A program made the translations under genes and the position numbers. A DNA stretch of 15,560 nt from Tagaea sp. (GTDB taxonomy: Bacteria > Pseudomonadota > Alphaproteobacteria > CACIAM-22H2): the NCBI GenBank assembly GCA_023653245.1, contig JAMNXK010000015.1:1-15560 (forward strand). Reading direction: 5' to 3'. Under the pieces are notes generated by a model. The model was given only the letters and a program-made list of their open reading frames with translations. It did no database searches and was not told the DNA's origin. Positions 1 through 9,413 of the stretch are shown piece after piece (within the stretch, counting starts at the first letter, position 1; each line of letters opens with the position of its first letter).

Positions 1-221
1 AAGATGCGACGCCGACCCTCCGATTGGCGAGTGATCGAGACGGCGCGGGAAACCGCGCCGAGCACCCGCACCCTTCCGTCCGGCGACGCGACGTCGACGG
101 AAAAAGAAGGGGCGGCGTTGGCGAAGTCTGGAACAACACAGACGCGAACGCAGGGGGCGACGACGGTGAATTCGGGGTCCGACAATGCGCGCGCGCCGAT
201 GGTCTTCGGCCGGCGCGCCAC
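1..221 (-). CDS. Possible 5' part of a leftward gene of unknown function (partial)
   Basis: A leftward frame is open from a GTG at 221 (the codon just before it, 224-222, is a TAG stop) to the window edge, giving 73 codons. The product would begin MARRPKTIGARALSDPEF and contains alternating Val-rich stretches suggestive of beta strands. I do not recognise a family. Over 1-180, G+C at the three codon positions of this frame is about 70, 55 and 75 percent. The order (third highest, second lowest) is typical of coding DNA, although the third-position bias is weaker than in the neighbouring genes. No convincing ribosome binding site precedes the GTG; a TTG at 185 is an alternative start. The gene would diverge from the rhodanese-dnaA group. 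It could also be chance open frame, so confidence is low. Confidence 0.35.
   Translation of the reverse strand, partial: MARRPKTIGARALSDPEFTVVAPCVRVCVVPDFANAAPSFSVDVASPDGRVRVLGAVSRAVSITRQSEGRRRI
41..60. repeat. Perfect 8-bp GC stem with GAAA loop
   Basis: CGGCGCGG at 41-48 and CCGCGCCG at 53-60 are perfect reverse complements around GAAA. As rightward RNA this would be a very stable hairpin with a GNRA-type tetraloop. No T-run follows, so it is not a standard terminator. It lies inside the possible leftward partial gene, so it may simply be a coding coincidence. Confidence 0.4.
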
Positions 222-343
222 CTATTTCGACAATCCGCGCTTGGCGCTGTTCGCTCCGCCGCGATGGCCGGGCGGAGGCGGCGGGCGGTCCGCGCGACGA
301 TCGGCCAAAAGCTGATCTTCGGCCGCGCGGAACCAAACGGCCT

Positions 344-372
344 GGCGGGGGGCGCGCGACCCCCTCGCCTTT
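344..372 (+). other. GC-rich stem-loop in the leader region before the rhodanese gene
   Basis: GGCG at 344-347 pairs with CGCC at 366-369, and GGGGG at 348-352 pairs with CCCCC at 360-364. The only interruption is a bulged T at 365, and the loop has 7 bases. Three T residues follow (370-372). The hairpin ends about 50 bases before the ATG at 424. It could be a weak terminator or attenuator upstream of the rhodanese-dnaA group, but the T-run is too short to call it one. The rest of 225-423 shows no clear promoter, RNA gene or DnaA box. Confidence 0.4.
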
Positions 373-423
373 CGGGACGAGCGCGGGCGGTCAGTCGGTA
401 AGAAGTAGGGAAGTTGGCGGACG

Positions 424-894
424 ATGGGAGAAGCGGCGAAAGACGAAACCAAGACGGATTTGGGCTATGCGGGCGATCTGACGCCGCGCGCGGCTTGGGA
501 GCTGCTCGAAAACGAAAAAGACGCCGTGCTGGTCGACGTGCGCAGCCGCGCGGAGTGGACGTTCGTGGGCGTGCCCGCGCTCGGGCGCGTGGCCAAGGCG
601 CCGCTTTTCGTCGCCTGGCAGAATTACGCGACCGCACCGGACGGGCGCGCGCAAATGATCCCCAACGGCGACTTCGCCGCGGCCGTGCTCGCCGCGGTGC
701 CGAAATCGGCGCCGGTCGTGTTCATCTGCCGCTCGGGCGGGCGCAGCCGTGCTGCGGCCATCGCGATGACCGGGCTGGGCTACGCGCGCGCCTACAATCT
801 CGCCGGCGGGTTCGAAGGCGACAAGGATTCCGACGGCCATCGCGGGCACGCGGGCGGCTGGAAGGCCAGCGGCCTTCCCTGGACGCAGGAGTGA
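424..894 (+). CDS. Rhodanese-domain protein (single-domain sulfurtransferase)
   Basis: A 156-aa single rhodanese domain. Residues 20-40 carry the family's early 'LTPRAAWELL...VLVDVRS..EW' pattern. The active-site loop is CRSGGR at 102-107 with Cys102 as the expected persulfide-carrying residue, followed by SRAAA and a helix. The closing 'Y.LAGGFEG' and 'GW....LPW' motifs are present. No signal peptide is seen, so it is probably cytoplasmic. The family moves sulfane sulfur from thiosulfate or protein persulfides to a thiol acceptor; the donor here cannot be told. A purine-rich stretch (406-413) and GGCGG (416-420) precede the ATG, a weak ribosome binding site. The stop (892-894) touches the first possible dnaA ATG (TGATG), so the two are probably co-transcribed. 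The family is secure, the physiological role is not. Confidence 0.93.
   Translation: MGEAAKDETKTDLGYAGDLTPRAAWELLENEKDAVLVDVRSRAEWTFVGVPALGRVAKAPLFVAWQNYATAPDGRAQMIPNGDFAAAVLAAVPKSAPVVFICRSGGRSRAAAIAMTGLGYARAYNLAGGFEGDKDSDGHRGHAGGWKASGLPWTQE
887..891 (+). promoter_or_regulatory. Ribosome binding site deciding the dnaA start
   Basis: AGGAG at 887-891 lies inside the last codons of the rhodanese gene. It is 2 bases from the ATG at 894, too close, but 8 bases from the ATG at 900, a good spacing. This favours 900 as the working dnaA start. Confidence 0.6.
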
Positions 895-899
895 TGGCG

Positions 900-2333
900 A
901 TGCGTCCGTCCGACATGGGCCCCTCCCTCGAAGCGCAATGGGTGCGCGTGCGCGCCCGGCTGAAGGTCGAGTTCGGCGAAGCGGCCTATCGCTCGTGGCT
1001 CAAGCCGCTCACGCTGGTCGGCCAGGACGACGGCGTGATCAAGGTCGCCGTGCCCACCCGCTTCATGCAGGATTGGGTGCGCCAGCATTACGCCGACCGC
1101 ATCAAATCGCTGTGGCGCGCCGAGAACAAGACCGTGCGCCTGATCGACGTGGTCGTGCAGTCGGGCTCGCCGCAAAGTGCGGTCTCGACCAACGGCAGCG
1201 GCGGCGGCGCGCATCAGGCGCGCGCGAATTCGCTCGCCGTGCCGCGGCCCGCGGCCACCGGCTTGGCGGCGCCGGCGCTGGCGCGCGCGGGCCAGGACGA
1301 CGTCGAGGATTTCGGCGCGCCGCTCGATCCGCGCTTCACGTTCCAAAGCTTCGTCACCGGCAAGTCCAACGAATTCGCCGCCGCGGCCGCCAAGCGCGTG
1401 GCCGAAGAATCGAAGGTGCCGTTCAATCCCTTGTTCCTTTACGGCGGCGTGGGGCTGGGCAAGACCCATCTGATGCACGCCATCGCCTGGCACATCCGCA
1501 AGCGCCACCCGGCGCGCCGGGTCGTGTATCTATCGGCCGAAAAGTTCATGTACCAGTTCATCCGCGCGATGCGCTTCAAGGACACGATGTCCTTCAAGGA
1601 GCAGTTCCGCTCGGTGGACGTGCTGCTGGTCGACGACGTCCAGTTCATCTCCGGCAAGGACGCCACGCAGGAGGAGTTCTTCCACACCTTCAACGCGCTC
1701 GTCGATCAGAACAAACAGATCGTGCTGTCGGCGGACAAAAGCCCGGCCGATCTCGAAGGCTTGGAAGACCGCGTGCGCTCGCGTTTGGGCTGGGGTCTGG
1801 TCGCGGACATCCACCCGACCACCTACGAACTTCGCTTGGGCATCCTGGAAACCAAGGCCGAGAAGCTCGGCGCGTCGGTGCCGCCCAAAGTGCTCGAGTT
1901 CCTCGCCCACAAGATCGTCGCCAACGTGCGCGAACTCGAAGGCTCGCTCAACCGCATCGTGGCCCACGCCACGCTGGTGGGCCGGGCGATCTCCCTCGAA
2001 GGCGCGCAAGAAGTGCTGCACGACATCCTGCGCGCTTCCGACCGCCGGGTGACGATCGAGGAAATCCAAAAGAAAGTGGCCGAGCATTTCGCCATCCGCC
2101 TGGCCGACATGCATTCGCCCCGGCGCGCGCGCGCGGTGGCGCGGCCCCGGCAGGTGGCGATGTATCTGGCCAAGCAGCTGACCAGCCGTTCGCTGCCCGA
2201 GATCGGGCGCAAATTCGGCGGGCGCGACCACACCACGGTCATGCACGCGGTGCGCAAGATCGAAGAATTGCGCGGCAGCGATTCGGCGTTCAGCGAGGAT
2301 ATCGAGCTGCTGCGCCGCATGCTCGAAGCCTGA
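900..2333 (+). CDS. dnaA: Chromosomal replication initiator protein DnaA
   Basis: A 477-aa protein (from ATG 900) with full DnaA architecture. Domain I covers about residues 5-75 ('FGEAAYRSWLKPL'). A Gly/Ala-rich linker follows to about residue 140. The AAA+ domain has Walker A GGVGLGKT at 182-189 and Walker B VLLVDD ending at Asp245-Asp246. The C-terminal helix-turn-helix domain contains the DnaA signature GGRDHTT at 440-446, which contacts DnaA boxes. It binds ATP, oligomerises at the origin, melts it and loads the helicase. Starts at 894 (overlapping the rhodanese stop) and 915 are possible; AGGAG at 887-891 favours 900. It sits between a rhodanese gene and pcp, not directly before dnaN. 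No oriC-like cluster of DnaA boxes is seen in the window. Confidence 0.98.
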   Translation: MRPSDMGPSLEAQWVRVRARLKVEFGEAAYRSWLKPLTLVGQDDGVIKVAVPTRFMQDWVRQHYADRIKSLWRAENKTVRLIDVVVQSGSPQSAVSTNGSGGGAHQARANSLAVPRPAATGLAAPALARAGQDDVEDFGAPLDPRFTFQSFVTGKSNEFAAAAAKRVAEESKVPFNPLFLYGGVGLGKTHLMHAIAWHIRKRHPARRVVYLSAEKFMYQFIRAMRFKDTMSFKEQFRSVDVLLVDDVQFISGKDATQEEFFHTFNALVDQNKQIVLSADKSPADLEGLEDRVRSRLGWGLVADIHPTTYELRLGILETKAEKLGASVPPKVLEFLAHKIVANVRELEGSLNRIVAHATLVGRAISLEGAQEVLHDILRASDRRVTIEEIQKKVAEHFAIRLADMHSPRRARAVARPRQVAMYLAKQLTSRSLPEIGRKFGGRDHTTVMHAVRKIEELRGSDSAFSEDIELLRRMLEA

Positions 2334-2341
2334 GTCGCCGC

Positions 2342-2983
2342 TTGGCCCGCGCGCCGCGAATTCTGCTGACGGGGTTCGAGGTTTTCGGCGGCCATCCCGC
2401 CAATCCGAGCGAAAAACTCGCCTTGCGTCTGGACGGCGAATGGATCGGGCCGGCGCGCGTCGCCGGACGCGTGCTGCCCGTCTCGATCGCCAAGCTCGAC
2501 GCCGCCCTCGACGAAATCCTGGAAGAGACCAAGCCGATCGCGATCGTCGCCCTGGGCCTGGCCGAGCGCGAAGCGACGATCCGGCTGGAAACCACCGGCT
2601 ACAACGAACTCAAATTCCGCATCGCCGACAACGACGGCAAGAAGCGCGCGGGCCGGATCGAGAAAGACGGGCCGGCGGCGCGCGCGTCCACGCTGCCCGC
2701 GAACGCGGCTTTGAAGGCGCTGCTGACCGCCGGCATACCGGCGCGCCTGTCGGACGATCCGGGCCGCTTCTTGTGCAACGCCGCCCTTTACGGTCTGCTC
2801 GGCCGGGCGGGGAAGATCCCGTGCGGCTTCGTGCATCTGCCGCCCACGCCCGAAATGGTTGCGCGTGCGCTCAAGAAAAACCCGGCGCTGGATGCGCCCG
2901 CGCGCGCCTCGATGGGCTTGCGCCTGCAATTGGCGGCGATCCGCTTGGTCCTCGCGGAGACCGTCCGCAAAGCGCTGAAATAA
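2342..2983 (+). CDS. pcp: Pyroglutamyl-peptidase I (pyrrolidone-carboxylate peptidase)
   Basis: A 213-aa C15-family cysteine peptidase that removes N-terminal pyroglutamate from peptides, normally in the cytosol. The N-terminus 'ILLTGFEVFGG' is the family hallmark. All three catalytic residues are visible with the expected context and spacing: Glu83 in 'IRLETTGYN', Cys145 in 'RFLCNAALY' and His165 in 'GFVHLPPTP'. The family norm is roughly Glu81, Cys144 and His168 in a protein of about 215 aa. The frame has no ATG near this point. TTG at 2342 is the only start that gives the normal length, 8 bases after the dnaA stop, with no strong ribosome binding site; translation may rely on coupling to dnaA. 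An intrinsic terminator follows directly. Its location between dnaA and dnaN is unusual. Confidence 0.93.
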   Translation: MARAPRILLTGFEVFGGHPANPSEKLALRLDGEWIGPARVAGRVLPVSIAKLDAALDEILEETKPIAIVALGLAEREATIRLETTGYNELKFRIADNDGKKRAGRIEKDGPAARASTLPANAALKALLTAGIPARLSDDPGRFLCNAALYGLLGRAGKIPCGFVHLPPTPEMVARALKKNPALDAPARASMGLRLQLAAIRLVLAETVRKALK

Positions 2984-3009
2984 CGCCGGTTTTCCGGCTT
3001 TTTCCGGCG
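2984..3009 (+). terminator. Short intrinsic terminator after pcp, with alternative 3' arm
   Basis: GCCGG (2985-2989), loop TTTT, CCGGC (2994-2998), then TTTTT (2999-3003), beginning 1 base after the pcp stop. The stem is only 5 bp but all G/C. A second CCGGCG at 3004-3009 can also pair with CGCCGG at 2984-2989, giving a mutually exclusive longer-loop hairpin. This separates the rhodanese-dnaA-pcp group from dnaN. Confidence 0.6.
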
Positions 3010-3019
3010 CGCGCGGGCC

Positions 3020-3047
3020 TTTCGATTCCGGCCTCGTTTGTTATACT
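3020..3047 (+). promoter_or_regulatory. Candidate sigma-70-type promoter for dnaN-recF-gyrB
   Basis: TATACT at 3042-3047 is a strong -10-like hexamer and stands out in GC-rich sequence. A weak -35-like TTTCGA lies at 3020-3025 with a 16-base spacer. The predicted transcript would have a leader of about 45 bases before the dnaN ATG at 3100. GANTC motifs lie at 3024-3028, 3060-3064 and 3066-3070. Confidence 0.45.
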
Positions 3048-3099
3048 CGCGGACATCTCGATTCCGAGTCGCGACAACCCCTCTCCTTGCGGCGCAAAA

Positions 3100-7843
<4,744 letters not shown>

Positions 7844-7851
7844 GTTTGGGC

Positions 7852-8400
7852 CTAGGCCGGCACGAAATACAGCACCCGCCCGCCCGGCAGCGCCTGTTCG
7901 AGCAGGTCGAAATCGCGCGTGTTCGCGGTGACCAAGCACGCACCGGCCCGGCGGACGCTCGTGTAGATCAATGCGTCGGCGAGCGTTTCGCGGCGTTTTT
8001 CCTTGGTGAATTTCCCGCGCCGGCCAAGCGACGCGAGAACGGTATTGGCCAGGCGCCAATCGCCGTCCGTCGGCACGATCGTCTCGATCCGTGCGAGTTC
8101 GTCCAAGACAAGACCGATTTGCGCGCGGTTGGCCTTGGTGCGCGGATCGGCCGCGTCGAGATTGTAGTAGCCTTGCGTGATCTCGCCCACGACGACCGAC
8201 GAAGCGAAAGCACGCGAGAGCGCGACGAGTTCGCGGACCGGCCGGGGCAGCTTTCCCCGCAATGCCGACACGATCGCGTTGGTGTCGAGCACGAGCGGCA
8301 GGCCGGCCTTGGCGACGGCGGCCACGTCGAAATTCAAATCCCCCATCGCGCGCCGGACGAGGGGCGTCCTGGCGCGATCCAGCGGATCGAAGTCAGACAT
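7852..8400 (-). CDS. PIN-domain toxin, VapC-like ribonuclease
   Basis: A 182-aa PIN-domain protein. The motif 'LVLDTNAIVSAL' supplies Asp39 and Asn41, Glu73 follows in 'VVGEITQGY', Asp142 lies in 'TLADALIY' and 'LVTANTRDFD' contains Asp163 and Asp165. This is the full acidic set that binds metal in PIN nucleases. VapC toxins cleave RNA, often tRNA or rRNA, when not held by antitoxin; the target here is unknown. At 182 aa it is longer than typical VapC (about 130-145), with an extra 33-residue N-terminus before the first strand. An internal start could shorten it. Its ATG overlaps the end of the upstream gene by 8 bases (ATGTCTGA), the usual arrangement of an antitoxin-toxin operon. Confidence 0.85.
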   Translation of the reverse strand: MSDFDPLDRARTPLVRRAMGDLNFDVAAVAKAGLPLVLDTNAIVSALRGKLPRPVRELVALSRAFASSVVVGEITQGYYNLDAADPRTKANRAQIGLVLDELARIETIVPTDGDWRLANTVLASLGRRGKFTKEKRRETLADALIYTSVRRAGACLVTANTRDFDLLEQALPGGRVLYFVPA

Positions 8401-8689
8401 CGAGCTCGAAATCGTCCGGCAGTGTTCCTTCGTTGGCGATGAGCCAGGCGCCGAACGCGTTGGGTGCGGCCAAGGCCGCCAAGCCCGCCTTGACGAGATC
8501 GCCGTCGCGTTCGATCCCCGAGACCTCGCGCGCTTGCGCGATCAGCGATTCCGGTACACGGGCCGAGAGCTTCTTGGTCTTGCCGCCCGCCGCGTCGGCC
8601 TTGCGGATGGCGGCCGCACCGAAGCGGCGGCCCGCGCTGGGCGACGATTTGCGCTTCGGCGCGCGGGCTATCGGTCTTGGTTTGGCCAT
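8393..8689 (-). CDS. Ribbon-helix-helix antitoxin, VapB-like partner of the PIN toxin
   Basis: A small basic protein: 98 aa from ATG 8689, or 103 aa from ATG 8704. The first 40 residues are Lys/Arg/Ala-rich and probably disordered. Then 'KKLSARVPESLIAQAREVSG' and 'DGDLVKAGLAALA' fit a ribbon-helix-helix strand and two helices. An acidic tail ending 'DDFELDV' could wrap the toxin. Such proteins neutralise the nuclease and repress their own operon. I prefer 8689 because the ATG at 8704 would abut the -10 hexamer and lie upstream of the predicted transcript start. Neither ATG has a ribosome binding site. The gene overlaps the toxin by 8 bases. Exact antitoxin family is uncertain. Confidence 0.72.
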   Translation of the reverse strand: MAKPRPIARAPKRKSSPSAGRRFGAAAIRKADAAGGKTKKLSARVPESLIAQAREVSGIERDGDLVKAGLAALAAPNAFGAWLIANEGTLPDDFELDV

Positions 8690-8694
8690 GGCGG

Positions 8695-8734
8695 TGTCCG
8701 ACATATTCTATGCATTTGTCGGACATGCTATCGA
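8695..8734 (-). promoter_or_regulatory. Promoter and inverted-repeat operator of the toxin-antitoxin operon
   Basis: TGTCCGACA at 8695-8703 and TGTCGGACA at 8717-8725 form a perfect 9-bp inverted repeat with a 13-base spacer. On the minus strand a -10-like TAGAAT (8710-8705) lies in the spacer and a -35-like TCGATA (8734-8729) lies 18 bases upstream. A dimer of ribbon-helix-helix protein bound to both arms would block transcription, the usual autoregulation of such operons. Confidence 0.6.
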
Positions 8735-8818
8735 GCGACTCCGACCTCGGCAAGGTGCATTGCCGCTTTCGCGACGATTCGCCATAGCGCGTCGATCCAT
8801 CGAAGTGGGAGACTGGTG

Positions 8819-8838
8819 ATTGCCGGTTCGACGGCAAT
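8819..8838. repeat. 7-bp inverted repeat in the gap between the two small operons
   Basis: ATTGCCG at 8819-8825 and CGGCAAT at 8832-8838 flank GTTCGA. The repeat lies in the non-coding stretch 8735-8866 between divergent promoters. It could be a hairpin or protein site; nothing else is seen in this stretch. Confidence 0.35.
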
Positions 8839-8866
8839 GGATGACTTCACGGAAGCCCGCACGCCC

Positions 8867-8907
8867 TTGATCGATGCGCCGATAATGCGTATATTCAGCG
8901 CATAATC
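8867..8907 (+). promoter_or_regulatory. Promoter with overlapping inverted repeat for the 69-aa regulator
   Basis: TTGATC at 8867-8872 and TATATT at 8890-8895 are -35 and -10 hexamers with an ideal 17-base spacer. GATAATGCG (8881-8889) and CGCATAATC (8899-8907) are an inverted repeat matching at 8 of 9 positions, with the -10 in the 9-base spacer. This fits autorepression by the ribbon-helix-helix protein encoded next. Confidence 0.6.
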
Positions 8908-8932
8908 TCCGCATCTCCATGAGGAAATCCCG

Positions 8933-9142
8933 ATGAGCGTCCGCTTCAATGTCGTCCTCTCCGACGACCTCAATCGCGAAATCGACCGCGTCGCCGAAGA
9001 GGCCGAAACCAACAAGAGCGAGATCCTCCGCAAGGCACTGCAGCTTTTCCTCGCCGCGCGCGAGGGCACGCAGCGCGGCCTCAAGCTCGGCTTGGTCGAG
9101 CCGAGCACCCAAAAGCTGCAGACCGAGATCGTCGGTTTGTGA
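8933..9142 (+). CDS. Ribbon-helix-helix (CopG-like) DNA-binding protein
   Basis: A 69-aa protein. The N-terminal 'VRFNVVLSDDLNREIDRVAEEA' followed by 'TNKSEILRKALQLFLAA' is a ribbon-helix-helix domain: one DNA-contacting strand and two helices that dimerise. The last 20 residues (after 'REGTQRG') form a tail that may bind a partner. GAGGAA at 8921-8926 gives a good ribosome binding site 6 bases before the ATG. An independent promoter and an inverted repeat around its -10 lie directly upstream. The stop codon overlaps the GTG start of a small membrane protein (GTGA), so the two are coupled. This layout resembles an antitoxin or regulator with a membrane partner, but no toxin function can be read from the sequence. 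The nearby VapB-like gene is a different, divergent unit. Confidence 0.8.
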   Translation: MSVRFNVVLSDDLNREIDRVAEEAETNKSEILRKALQLFLAAREGTQRGLKLGLVEPSTQKLQTEIVGL

Positions 9143-9405
9143 GCACGATCGACCTCAACAATCCGCCGCCGAACCACAACTACAACGTCAAGGTCGAGCG
9201 CGAAGAGACTCTCGGCGAGCGCCGCGTCCGGCTGTTCAAGGACGTCGTGCTGTTCGCGGTCGCCGTCGGCGTGTTCTTGTTGATCGTCTTCATCTGATTC
9301 TCGACGCTGACGTCGGCCACCGCCACGCCCGACGACAAGAAATGGGCGATGTCGATTCTGACGGGTGCCGCAGGCGGCATCGTCGGTTATCTCTTGAAGA
9401 AATAG
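9139..9405 (+). pseudogene. Small two-helix membrane protein gene interrupted by an in-frame TGA
   Basis: GTG at 9139 overlaps the stop of the 69-aa regulator. The frame reads 52 residues, meets TGA at 9295-9297, then continues in the same frame for 35 residues to TAG at 9403-9405. Residues 1-34 are hydrophilic and charged ('VKVEREETLGERRVRLFKD'). Residues 35-52 form a hydrophobic segment that the TGA ends. After a short loop ('TATPDDKKW') residues 70-86 form a second hydrophobic segment rich in Gly, followed by Lys-Lys. The two halves together look like one small membrane protein of about 88 residues. TGA is one base from Cys or Trp codons. The gene may be broken, read through, or a sequencing error; the truncated 52-aa product with one membrane segment may also be made. 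I do not recognise a named family. Confidence 0.6.
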
Positions 9406-9413
9406 CCGTCGAC

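Noticed and set aside
1..423. Replication origin beside dnaA
   Set aside because: I found no TTATCCACA-like DnaA boxes and no AT-rich stretch here or in the dnaA-dnaN gap. In many Alphaproteobacteria the origin lies elsewhere.
7849..7858. Palindrome GGCCTAGGCC between gyrB and the PIN gene as a bidirectional terminator
   Set aside because: There is no loop and no T-run on either side; a 10-bp palindrome in GC-rich DNA is weak evidence.
8819..8838. GGTTCGA flanked by pairing arms, resembling a tRNA T-arm
   Set aside because: The loop is 6 bases rather than 7, the arms do not place the T-loop correctly, and no acceptor, D or anticodon arms surround it.
9302..9315. Short hairpin CGACG-CTGA-CGTCG 4 bases after the in-frame TGA, as a possible selenocysteine element
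   Set aside because: The stem is only 5 bp (6 with a wobble), too short for the bacterial selenocysteine element. The hydrophobic context at the TGA is not a redox motif.
7852..9405. CRISPR array or insertion sequence in the accessory region
   Set aside because: No regularly spaced direct repeats, no terminal inverted repeats and no transposase or integrase motifs were seen.
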